Assembly: GCA_014529385.2 (NCBI GenBank)
Contig: CM043946.1
Location: forward strand, 15,455,077-15,519,076
Source of the DNA: Adiantum capillus-veneris
Lineage: Eukaryota > Streptophyta > Polypodiopsida > Polypodiales > Pteridaceae
Direction: 5' to 3'
Length of the DNA stretch: 64,000 nucleotides
The notes beneath the pieces were generated by a model. The model saw nothing but the letters and a program-made list of their open reading frames with translations. It was not told where the DNA came from and did no database searches. Each line of letters starts with the position of its first letter. Position 1 is the first letter of the stretch. The position numbers and the translations under genes are program-made. Of the stretch, positions 48,179 through 59,861 are shown in pieces.

Positions 48179-48182
<4 letters not shown>

Positions 48183-48183
48183 G

Positions 48184-51100
48184 CATGGGACTAGAGGATC
48201 AGGAGGTGTAGCAGTTCTTTTTAGAGAGGAGCTCCAACCACTACTGCACATAGTTCGGAGAGATGATCAGGCCAGATACTTGTGGGTGAGGCTGAGGGCA
48301 GAGACTGAACGTTTCTTGTACATCGCCATATGCTATTTTCCTCCCAGCACTTCAGTATATGCTTCACCCAGAGGACAGTCTCCTTACTCTGTACTTGATG
48401 ATGATATCTGGGAGTTCTCCAGAGATGGAGACATCATACTCCTGGGGGATTTCAATGCCCGTACAGGCAACTCACAGATAGTCTTCTATGACACATCAGA
48501 GGAGATTCTTAGAGAGCTAGAGCCAGAGGAGATGGGACTTGAGAGATGCTCACACGACAGAGAGCATACAGAGTATGGGAGATACCTGAGAGAGATGGCG
48601 ACTACTCACAGTTTAGCCATACTGAATGGCTTAACGACTTTCCCATTGTCTACAGGTTTTACTTGTTTTCCACACAGACATGGGTCTAGCACTGTAGACT
48701 ATGTTCTGACACATCCGAGCTTTATCTCTCACATTCAGGATTTCACAGTGGGGCCCAGGCCTGTTGGGATAGCAGTAGATCATGCACCTTTAACATTATC
48801 AGTCTCCTTTGACTACAATACATCTGAGGCCTCACGGGGTGATAGACATCCACGCTATACTTTTACACCAGAGACTGACTCAGTCTATGTTGAGGAGATA
48901 CGTAGGCTTTTATGCACATCAGAGCCAGTATACACAGTGGAGGAGATCACATCTATGCTGACAGTGACATTACATGGGGCAACGACAGAGGCATACCCAC
49001 ACACTCAGCCTAGGCTGAGACGTCGTTCTGGGCACATGCCTCAGAACAGCTGGTATGATAAGGAGTGTCGACAGAGGAGAGCTCAGATACAGCGGGAGCT
49101 TACATTGGGAGTGACCACCTATAGACAGTCTCGCATTGCTACACGACGACTAGTGCGACAGAAGAAGCGAGCTTTCTTGGTCCAGATGGAGCAAGATTTA
49201 TATCAGCTCTTCCTTAGTAGAGATTCAGGAGAGGCTTGCCGTCTATTCCATGAGAAGTCTCCCCCACCAGTGATTACTTCTACAGAGATATGGGGGCAGT
49301 ATGCAACATCTTTATACACTGTACCTAGACAACCACCACTACCAGACCCACCACAGCCATGTCCGGCTACGAGCACCTTCTTTACCACCGAGATGGTAAA
49401 GGAGGCCATTGACAGGATGAAAACCAGACGGGCACAGGATCATGAGGGTTTGGTAGCAGAGCACATTATACATGCTGGGGATTTGTTGGCAGAGATCCTT
49501 GGACGGCTTTTCAACCGTGTCATGTGTGAGGGCTTCCCTGAGTCTTGGAGATTATCTACTTTGGTACCTATCTTCAAGACAGGAGACCCCACAGTGCCGG
49601 GGAATTACCGTACTATCATGGTAGGACACACATTGGCACGGTTATATGCATCCATCCTCGAGCATAGGTTGAGCAGTTCGGCAGAGATTATGGGCATACG
49701 GGCACCTGGGCAGGCTGGTTTCAGAAGGGGTTTCTCCACACTAGATCATGTCTTTACACTCAGAGCTATCATTGAGGAGGGTCGAGCACATGGTAGACGG
49801 ATATACTGCAGCTTTGTGGATTTCCGCAAAGCTTTTGACACAGTACCGAGGGCCAGATTGATGCACCGACTTATGGAATTGGGGGTACCCACAGAGCTGA
49901 TGTGGGGGATTATGGCATTGTACAGTTCAGTGATGGGTCATGTACGCACATCAGAGGGGATATCTGACATAGTTCACTCCACTATCGGAGTGAAAAAGGG
50001 ATGCCCACTGTCCTCTACTTTATTTGGTATGTATGTTGATGGGGTCTCTGATTATATTGACAGAGGAGGAGATAGAAGTGCTCAGCTTGCTGGGACATGG
50101 ATCCCTCTTTTATTGTATGCTGACGATATCGTGTTGATATCAGACTCGCCAGAGGGTATGCAGAGACATTTGGACGCATTGCATAGTTTTGCAGAGGATA
50201 GTGGATTGTCTGTCAACCTTGGTAAAACCAAGGTCATGGTATTTAATACCACGCCACAGTGGGTTAGGAGATCAGCACCTACTTTCACATATGGGCAGGA
50301 CAATATGGAGTACACTGATGCATACACATATCTTGGGGTGGTCTTTAGTGGACCGAGCTTCACACTGAAAGTGGCAGTAGACACTAGATTGACTCGTGGC
50401 TATGCAGCCCTAGGTGGTTTAGAGAGGATTTGTTCGCAGGTTCAGTTCCAGGAACCTCGAACAAAGCTCTGGCTTTTCGATACTTTGGTCGCTTCAGTTA
50501 TGCACTACGGGGTTCAGGTTTGGGGACCGTCTATTGACAGTGCTGGATGGAGTAATATGGAGAGACCCCTGAGATCTATGATTTCTAGGCTGATTAGAGC
50601 CAAGGCCTCAGTCCCACATGACATCATACGAGCGGAGCTGGCTGCCCCACCTATGGAGGTTGAGGCACTCACCAGATCAGTATCATTTGTACACAGCTTA
50701 TGGGACACCACCAGGGACAGGTATGCCAGGCTTGCTCTTGAGTCATCCAGACAGCTGGCATTACAGGGAGATACATCATGTTGGTATGCACAGATGAGCT
50801 CATGGTTTCAGAGGCATGGTTTCAGCATGGACAGGCTGCTCCCTTTCCACTATTCTCTTGATGCACCATCCTTGGCTCTTACACGGATGGAGACTACTAG
50901 AATCATTCGGCAGGATCTTATCCAGCTTGATAGCAAGAGGACATGGATAGAGCCATCACGGGAGTTGGGTACGAAGAGGGTTTTCTATAGAGAGCATCTT
51001 CTTCAACTCACACCATACGGATTTGTCACACGGCCGAGTTACATGGACACACATCTATCTCATGGGTTACGATGTGCTATAGGCCAGATTCGCACATCTT

Positions 51101-51618
51101 CACACCAGCTTGGGATTGAGACAGGTAGATTCAGAGGCATACCAGCAGACAGTAGGATATGTCAGTTATGCCATGCAGAGCCAGAGACGGAGTTTCACTA
51201 CATATGTCGCTGCACAGTCTACTATGAGATACGGGGACGCTTTCATTGTCTATTCAGAGATGGTTTTGACTCATTAGATAGAGTCATGAGATATCAGGAT
51301 CAAAGATGTCTCGGATTATTCCTACTTGAGATTCAGAGACATAGAGACGCTCTATTGAATGGGCAAAGACAGAGACAATCCCAGAGACGCATCTCAGATT
51401 TCTTCAGTCTGAGTACCACAGAGGCAGAGGGGACACCACCACCACAGAGCTCGGTTCCCATCCATACACACACCAACGGTACTCTCATTGATCGAGCTAT
51501 AGAGTTAGGGAGATCGAGACGACCGCGACTGAGGAATGGAGCCATGCAACACCGGCGGAGATTGCGGCAGAGGATCCACAGGATTCTAGCACGACACCCA
51601 AAGTGTCGATCAGGATAG
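48184..51618 (+). CDS. LINE copy 12 ORF2: endonuclease (N-truncated) and reverse transcriptase
   Basis: About 1,144 codons with no stop, ending TAG at 51618. The frame is open leftward through the CT tract, giving a Leu-Ser repeat that is not part of the protein. The endonuclease lacks its first 60 or so residues (WNCNG and the SETH glutamate) but keeps ICYFPPSTS, ILLGDFNAR, TVDYVLTHPSF and DHAPLTLS. RT: VDFRKAFDTVPRARL, GVKKGCPLSSTLFGMYVD, LLLYADDIVLISDS, LSVNLGKTKVMVFN. C-terminus: CQLCHAEPETEFHYICRC. It makes the RT that would copy LINE RNA at a nicked target. As a truncated copy it has no promoter of its own, so it is probably not mobile. Confidence 0.92.
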   Translation, partial: HGTRGSGGVAVLFREELQPLLHIVRRDDQARYLWVRLRAETERFLYIAICYFPPSTSVYASPRGQSPYSVLDDDIWEFSRDGDIILLGDFNARTGNSQIVFYDTSEEILRELEPEEMGLERCSHDREHTEYGRYLREMATTHSLAILNGLTTFPLSTGFTCFPHRHGSSTVDYVLTHPSFISHIQDFTVGPRPVGIAVDHAPLTLSVSFDYNTSEASRGDRHPRYTFTPETDSVYVEEIRRLLCTSEPVYTVEEITSMLTVTLHGATTEAYPHTQPRLRRRSGHMPQNSWYDKECRQRRAQIQRELTLGVTTYRQSRIATRRLVRQKKRAFLVQMEQDLYQLFLSRDSGEACRLFHEKSPPPVITSTEIWGQYATSLYTVPRQPPLPDPPQPCPATSTFFTTEMVKEAIDRMKTRRAQDHEGLVAEHIIHAGDLLAEILGRLFNRVMCEGFPESWRLSTLVPIFKTGDPTVPGNYRTIMVGHTLARLYASILEHRLSSSAEIMGIRAPGQAGFRRGFSTLDHVFTLRAIIEEGRAHGRRIYCSFVDFRKAFDTVPRARLMHRLMELGVPTELMWGIMALYSSVMGHVRTSEGISDIVHSTIGVKKGCPLSSTLFGMYVDGVSDYIDRGGDRSAQLAGTWIPLLLYADDIVLISDSPEGMQRHLDALHSFAEDSGLSVNLGKTKVMVFNTTPQWVRRSAPTFTYGQDNMEYTDAYTYLGVVFSGPSFTLKVAVDTRLTRGYAALGGLERICSQVQFQEPRTKLWLFDTLVASVMHYGVQVWGPSIDSAGWSNMERPLRSMISRLIRAKASVPHDIIRAELAAPPMEVEALTRSVSFVHSLWDTTRDRYARLALESSRQLALQGDTSCWYAQMSSWFQRHGFSMDRLLPFHYSLDAPSLALTRMETTRIIRQDLIQLDSKRTWIEPSRELGTKRVFYREHLLQLTPYGFVTRPSYMDTHLSHGLRCAIGQIRTSSHQLGIETGRFRGIPADSRICQLCHAEPETEFHYICRCTVYYEIRGRFHCLFRDGFDSLDRVMRYQDQRCLGLFLLEIQRHRDALLNGQRQRQSQRRISDFFSLSTTEAEGTPPPQSSVPIHTHTNGTLIDRAIELGRSRRPRLRNGAMQHRRRLRQRIHRILARHPKCRSG

Positions 51619-51811
51619 GCTTCATGCTACTGCTATATTGTATCATGGTGACACTTATCCCCACTTTGTACCCTTATGGCATGATACCATTGCTCAGCCT
51701 ACCAGCCACCCATAGGAGTCGGTAGCACTCCTATCAGTTCTTTGTTTGTAGTTTTCTTTGTTTGTACCCAGACTTGGTACTAGACTCATCATTGTAATCA
51801 GTTGGTCTCAT

Positions 51812-51826
51812 AGGTCATTTTGGCCT
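51812..51826 (+). promoter_or_regulatory. LINE 3' tail stem-loop (representative)
   Basis: AGGTC-ATTTT-GGCCT can fold as a 5-bp stem (one G-U pair in RNA) with a 5-nt loop, about 45 bp before the (TC)n. The same element occurs in nearly all copies. Copy 11 has AGGTC/GACCT, and the distant copy 18 has AGGTCA-TATT-TGACCT, so pairing is kept while sequence changes. Such 3' hairpins are recognised by the RT of stringent-type LINEs; that role is inferred here. Confidence 0.65.
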
Positions 51827-51853
51827 TTTGTAGACGTTAATATATCATTTCAT

Positions 51854-51889
<36 letters not shown>

Positions 51890-51892
<3 letters not shown>

Positions 51893-53265
51893 AGTCTGAG
51901 ATGCTCTTCGGCGTATAGTACGTCGCAAGAAAAGGGCATTTTTAGCCAAACTGGAGAATCATAGCAGAGCTGGCAGTACTGATGGATGGAGATGTATGGA
52001 GAGGCCCTTGGTGTCTATGATTTCTCGGGCCAAGGCATCAGTACCACATGACATTGTTAGGGCGGAGCTCACTGCTTCTCCATTGGTAGTGGAGGCACTC
52101 ACTCAATCAGTTTCATTTATGCATAGCACCTGGGCTTTCCCTAGAGACAAAGATGCTCGATTAGCACGAGAGCCTTCGCGACAGCTGGCATTGCAGGGAG
52201 ATAGATCATGTTGGTATGTAGAGATGGCATCTTGGTTTCAGTTACATGGCTTTAGTATGGATCGGCTACCCCCATTTCAGTACTCTCTGGATGCCTCCTC
52301 CCATCTCTGTCACTAGAGCAGAGATTACCAAGCTCATCAGAGAGGACTTGATTCAGTTGGATAAGAAGAGGACATGGATACAACGTACAAATGAGTTGGG
52401 TACGAAGACGGCCTTCTATAGAGAGCATCTTAACTAGCTTACCGAGGATGGTTTTCTGATCAAACCAGGATACATGGATACTCAACTATCCCACGGGATA
52501 CGATGTGCTATTGGTCAGATACGCACATCCTCACATCAGCTAGAGATCGAGACAGGAAGATTTAGAGGAGTACCCGCTAAGTCCAAGATTTGTCAAGTGT
52601 GCCAGATAGAGCCCAAGACAGAGCTACATTACATATGTCACCGCCTAGTATACTATGAGATACGAGGCCGCTTTCACTGTCTATTTAGAGAGGGTTTTGG
52701 ACCACTTTCTAGAGTCATGAGATACCAAGATCAGAGATGCCTCGGATTATACTTACTGGAGATTCGAAGACAAAGAGAGGACCTCTTCAAGAGGGGCACA
52801 ATGACAGAGATCCAACGAGACAGCCGCAGATTACAGATTTCTTTCAGTCACAGACAGAGGAGTTCGAGTAGCCCCCACAGCAGAGCAGCTCCAAAGTCAC
52901 AAGAGGCATACTGCTTGATCGGGCGATAGAGTTGGGGAGGTCCTGTCGCCCACGGATGTGGGGGCCCTCTCGACATCGACGCAGATTGCGACAGAGGATC
53001 CATATCATATTGGCGCAACATAGGAGCCATCCTTTTGGATACTGATGTATATGTATATGATGCTTCTACTGTCAATTGTATCAGCTCACCCCCCCTTTGT
53101 GTCCCCTTTGTATCAGCTTTCACCCCACCCTACCCCCTATTTTCTTTTGAGTTCTTTGTACTTTTTGTACCCAGATCTAGTATTAGATTCACCACATGTA
53201 ACCTTTTGGTCTCATAGGTCATTCTAGCCTTTTGAAGACATTACTATTACATTTCATTTCATTTC

Positions 53266-53270
<5 letters not shown>
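51890..53270 (+). mobile_element. LINE copy 13, two joined ORF2 pieces
   Basis: The first about 70 bp match the linker region of copy 10 (CTTCGGCGTATAGTACGTCG, near 39830). It then jumps near 51960 to the RT thumb region (MERPLVSMISRAKASVP, 51996) and continues to the C-terminus (CQVCQIEPKTELHYICHR, 52588). Frames are broken twice or more. Tail to 53270, then (CT)n to 53341. Confidence 0.85.
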
Positions 53271-53341
<71 letters not shown>

Positions 53342-53344
<3 letters not shown>

Positions 53345-53475
53345 GGAAAACGTCAGGGCTGTATATTACTGAGTACAATATAATCCCCAGCGGATGCCAA
53401 AATAGCCTATCACGTGGGGTGTACAAGCTGAATGTAAGGAGGAGAGCCACTATAGTGACAACTCGACTAAAACAA
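53342..53475. other. Unassigned 134-bp insert between CT tracts
   Basis: TTTCGGAAAACGTCAGGGCT through AACTCGACTAAAACAA. It does not match any LINE part here and lies between two CT tracts, so it may be non-LINE filler or a piece of another element. Confidence 0.5.
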
Positions 53476-53489
53476 TCTCTCTCTCTCTC

Positions 53490-53727
53490 CACATCATCGA
53501 CGGAGACTACAGCAGAGGATTCGAGCCATACTCTCTCGATGTCCAGAGTGCAGATGAGGATGGATCTCCACCATATCTTCCCCCATTCTTTCTTTGTACT
53601 ACACATTGTATTTTGTTTCAGTTCTTTTTTATTCCGGACATGGTATCAGACTCACTTTGTTGTAACGGCTTGGTCTTATAGGTCATTTTGGCCTTTTGAA
53701 GACGTTAATATATCATTTCATTTCATT

Positions 53728-53730
<3 letters not shown>
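53490..53730 (+). mobile_element. LINE copy 14, ORF2 end and 3' UTR
   Basis: Starts ACATCATCGACGGAGACTAC at the last codons of ORF2 (compare 3243 onward in copy 1) and runs through the 3' UTR to the tail. (CT)n follows at 53731-53778. Confidence 0.85.
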
Positions 53731-56382
<2,652 letters not shown>

Positions 56383-56390
56383 CTCTCTCT

Positions 56391-57340
56391 CATTCGCCAG
56401 GACTTGACTCAGCTAGACACCAAGAGGACATGGATACAGCCAACACAGGAGCTGGGCACGAAGATGGCTTTCTACAGAGAGCATCTCCTCAAGCTTACGG
56501 AGGATGGTTTTGTGACAAGGCCCAGATACATGGACACCCACTTGTCTCATGGGATACGATGTGCTATTGGCCATATACGCACATCCTCACACCAGCTGCG
56601 GATCGAGACTGGGAGATACAGTGGAGTACCAGCAGAGGCCAGGACATGCCTCCTGTGTGACATCGAGCCTGAGACAGAGTTGCACTACACATCCCACTGC
56701 CCCGTCTACTATGAGATACGAGGCTGCTTCCATTGCTTGTTTAGAGAGGGCTTTGGACCATTCTCTAGAGTCATGCGGTACGAGGATCAGAGATGCCTGG
56801 ATTTGTTTTTGCTCGAGCTGCGCAGACACAAAGAGAGCTTGATGAGAGGAGAGGCTAGCCAGTCTCAGAGACAGATCACAGACTTCTTTAGAGCTGCCAC
56901 TGGACACCCGGAGGAGTTACTACCACAGCATAGCTCGTCGCCTCACACCAGAGGCACACTGATCGACCGAGCGACTGAGCTGGGGAGATCCAGATGCCCA
57001 TGACTGCGGAGGACTACACAGCATCGACGACGGAGGATGCATCAGAGAATTCGGATCACTTTGGCTCGACATGCACGACGCCCGGTCAGACTACTGACCA
57101 TGGAGGAGATTGATGAGATCCGCCAGCGAGCGATGCTGGATCTCCTGTGATCTAGCTATCCCATCTAGTTGTTTAGCTGCTTAGTTCACACCTAGCAGTT
57201 CAGGATTCCATAGTATTTTATTTTTTCATTTTGTCATTTTGTCATCTTGTTACTCTGACTTTGTATCAGATCCACCACATTGTACCTATCTGGTCTCATA
57301 GGTCACTCTGGCCTTTTGAAGACGTTAATATAACATTTCA
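56391..57340 (+). mobile_element. LINE copy 17, C-terminal third of ORF2
   Basis: ORF 56404-57003 covers TRPRYMDTHLSHGIRCAIGHI and CLLCDIEPETELHYTSHC (last zinc ligands partly altered). A stop at 57001 is followed by the remaining ORF2 tail, 3' UTR and tail. (CT)n 57341-57357 leads into copy 18. Confidence 0.9.
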
Positions 57341-57357
57341 TCTCTCTCTCTCTCTCT

Positions 57358-58729
57358 TCGAGTTCTTATGGAAGCGTCTCGATTGAAAGAAAAAAAGTTG
57401 TATTGTTGCTTTGTGGATTTCAAGAAAGCTTTTGACATGGTACCGCGAGGAAATCTTTGGAGACGTATGCAAAGCCTTCAAGTGCCGAGAGAATTTATGC
57501 ATGCAGTCTTTCTCATCTACCAAAAAGTGATATGTCGATTACGTATGGGAGATGGAATTTCAGAATTTTTTGCAAGCACTATTGGTGTCAAACAAGGATG
57601 CCCACTTTCCCCAACCCTCTTTGAGCTACTCATTGATGAATTGGAATGCATGGTTCTTGACTTTATGCAGCAAGAAGGCATAGAAGAGGTTAAGATCGGA
57701 AATGCGGTGATCATGCTTTTGCTTTATGCCGATGATGTAGTGCTCTTGACACATACCTTAGAAGATGCACAAAAGCTTATGAGTGTCTTGGAACGCTTTT
57801 GCCTACATAGCGGGCTAATCGTGAATGGATCCAAAACCAAGGTTATGCTTGTAAAGACCCTCAATGATGAAAATCCATGCATTGTATACAACAATGAGAA
57901 ACTTGAAGTGGTAGATCACTTCAAGTGCCTTGGCCTTGAGGTTCCATCCAATCATAAATGGAAGGATTGTGCAATGTGTGCTTGGAAGCCGGAAAGAGGG
58001 CCTATTATGCATTTGAGAACATGTGCAATGCAGGAGAGATCAAGTATTGGGCTCTCAAAAAGTACCTCTTTGACACATTGGTGACACCGGTGCTTCTTTA
58101 TGGAGTGGAGGTGTGGGGTGGAAGCATCGGGAAGTCTACTTGGAAAGAGTTTGAGAATGTCCAAAAGCGTTTTCTCACCAACTTTCTCCAAGTCAAGACA
58201 CAAACACCCTACATGCTCTTACTTCTTGAGTCCGGATTGCTTCCCATTGAGGTCTTTCTCACTTCAGCCATTACACCACACACGTTGCCCCAAACTACAA
58301 ATCTCTCTTCTTCTCGGAACGAGGTAACCGAACCCATTCCTACATCCTTGAGCCCATCCCGTTGAGTGCGATCCGCACCATTGCCTCCATTCGTCTTAGC
58401 TCCCATTCTCTACGCTGCGAGACAAAACGTTGGGGCACTGGCGAGGAGTGTCATCGACTTTGCACCTTATGCCCTCGTCAAGTGCGAGAGAGTGAGTACC
58501 ACACACTACTTGAGTGCTCAGCTTTTGACCACATTAGGTCCTCTTTTCCCCATATATTCAGCCATGATCTCTCCCTACATACCTTCCTCTCCCAACCACG
58601 ATGTGGACTCTCTATTGCGACGCTCATTTCAACCATTTTTGAGCATCGAGAGTCACTTATGAACTCCACTCACACCACGTGACATGTTCGTTTGGTCCCA
58701 TAGGTCATATTTGACCTCCCAGGACGATA

Positions 58730-58735
<6 letters not shown>
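57358..58735 (+). mobile_element. LINE copy 18, a distant subfamily
   Basis: A different lineage (FVDFKKAFDMVPRG versus VDFRKAFDTVPRA; ORF2 body under half identical by eye). It still ends with a related tail, GGTCCCATAGGTCATATTTG, then CTCCCAGGACGATAATAGAA and (CT)n 58736-58811. 5'-truncated just before RT motif A. It lacks the ATTTCATTTC repeats of the other copies. Confidence 0.88.
57368..58084 (+). CDS. LINE copy 18 RT domain, broken downstream
   Basis: About 238 codons with RT motifs A (FVDFKKAFDMVPRG), B (GVKQGCPLSPTLFELLIDEL), C (LLLYADDVVLLTH) and D (GLIVNGSKTKVML). A frameshift near 57960 moves the continuation to 57958-58365 (LFDTLVTPVLLYGVEVWGG, thumb region). Another shift leads to the zinc-like end 58362-58682 (CTLCPRQVRESEYHTLLEC). 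An RT of an APE-type LINE, inactive here. Confidence 0.88.
   Translation: MEASRLKEKKLYCCFVDFKKAFDMVPRGNLWRRMQSLQVPREFMHAVFLIYQKVICRLRMGDGISEFFASTIGVKQGCPLSPTLFELLIDELECMVLDFMQQEGIEEVKIGNAVIMLLLYADDVVLLTHTLEDAQKLMSVLERFCLHSGLIVNGSKTKVMLVKTLNDENPCIVYNNEKLEVVDHFKCLGLEVPSNHKWKDCAMCAWKPERGPIMHLRTCAMQERSSIGLSKSTSLTHW

Positions 58736-58811
<76 letters not shown>
58736..58811. repeat. (CT)38 tract between LINE copies 18 and 19
   Basis: A pure tract, TC on the LINE sense strand. Confidence 0.97.
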
Positions 58812-58814
<3 letters not shown>

Positions 58815-58980
58815 GCAGCACACCCTTACAAGCTTGGCTGAACCCACGCCTCTGCTACCCCCCCCCCCGGCCCCAGCCCTGCCCTCAGCCTGCATTGCTC
58901 TCTGCCGTACAGTCCCACATTGGTATGAGGTTCAACACTTGGTGACCCGCACGAGCGCCCCTCCACCCCACCCTCCCATC

Positions 58981-59733
58981 ATGGCACCCCTTGATAAGAG
59001 GGAGGTGGAGGAAATGATAGCTCGGGCCATCTCCCTGGTCAAGGAGGAGGCCGACAAAGCACTCAACACAGAGATGCGCAAGTTGTCGGACAAAATTAAG
59101 CAATTGGAAGAGGAGAGGAAGCAAACGGAGGAGCAGATTAAAGTTCTCACTGCAGAAAGGGATGCATGGAAGCTAGCACACGCAAAAATTCAGCAGGAGT
59201 TCACTAGAGAACTTCAGCGCATGCAAGAGGACATACATCATATGAGAGGGGTAGCACGAGAAGAAGGTGAAATCTCCCAAATAGAGGAACTCAAAGAAGG
59301 ACTGAAAAAAGAATGCATAGCGGAGCTCAAGGAAGACATGATACAGGAATTAGATGCAAAGCAAAGGAATTGGATCGAGGTAGTAAAGAAAAACATCAAG
59401 AAAGAAGTGCAGGAAGAGAATGCGAAAGAAGATGTGATAAGGGTTCAGGACACACTGGAAGAGGAGAAGCTACGTTATGCACGTAGGCTAAACGTGCGTA
59501 TTACTGGACTCCCAGAAGGGGCTTCACCTGATTCAGATGCGCAGGAGTTTTGTCGGAGCATGGGATACACGACCATGCCATTCACATGGATCTGGAGGGC
59601 AGGGAAAGATGCAACTAGATCTAGAGCTCTTATTTTACAGACGCAGTCTCAGGAGGACAGAGTTGCTTTCTTTCGAAAGCGAGCCATACTACGTGGCGGC
59701 CCGGTGAGATCATATATATGGATGAGGACTTGA
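58981..59733 (+). CDS. LINE copy 19 ORF1: coiled-coil RNA-binding protein
   Basis: Starts ATG at 58981 (MAPLDKREVEEMIARAISL). Residues about 20-160 are a heptad-rich coiled coil (KLSDKIKQLEEERKQTEEQI). The RRM-like part follows (RRLNVRITGLPEGASPDS...FTWIWRAGKDATRSRALILQ..FFRKRAILRG). The frame shifts near 59700. The continuation in another frame (MDEDLTRMQIEH...GRKAFYRDGRVFIDG) also carries a stop near 59764. Same domain order as copy 10 ORF1 but only distantly similar. Confidence 0.82.
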   Translation: MAPLDKREVEEMIARAISLVKEEADKALNTEMRKLSDKIKQLEEERKQTEEQIKVLTAERDAWKLAHAKIQQEFTRELQRMQEDIHHMRGVAREEGEISQIEELKEGLKKECIAELKEDMIQELDAKQRNWIEVVKKNIKKEVQEENAKEDVIRVQDTLEEEKLRYARRLNVRITGLPEGASPDSDAQEFCRSMGYTTMPFTWIWRAGKDATRSRALILQTQSQEDRVAFFRKRAILRGGPVRSYIWMRT

Positions 59734-59861
59734 CCAGGATGCAGATTGAGCATAGGAGAGCATGAATGCCTCAGATCCTACAGGCCAGGAGGGAGGGCAG
59801 AAAGGCCTTCTACCGTGATGGTAGGGTCTTTATCGATGGTTGCCCTACTAAATAGGGCCAC

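Larger units (their letters stand above)
48179..51857 (+). mobile_element. LINE copy 12, 5'-truncated with uninterrupted ORF2
   Basis: It begins inside the endonuclease (HGTRGSGGVAVLF) right after (CT)n and runs through ORF2 and a 240-bp 3' UTR to the tail. It is the youngest-looking ORF2 in the window. The 3' UTR (GGCTTCATGCTACTGCTATA) is shared with copies 2, 8 and 9. The tail is followed by (CT)n 51858-51889, which abuts copy 13. Confidence 0.93.
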
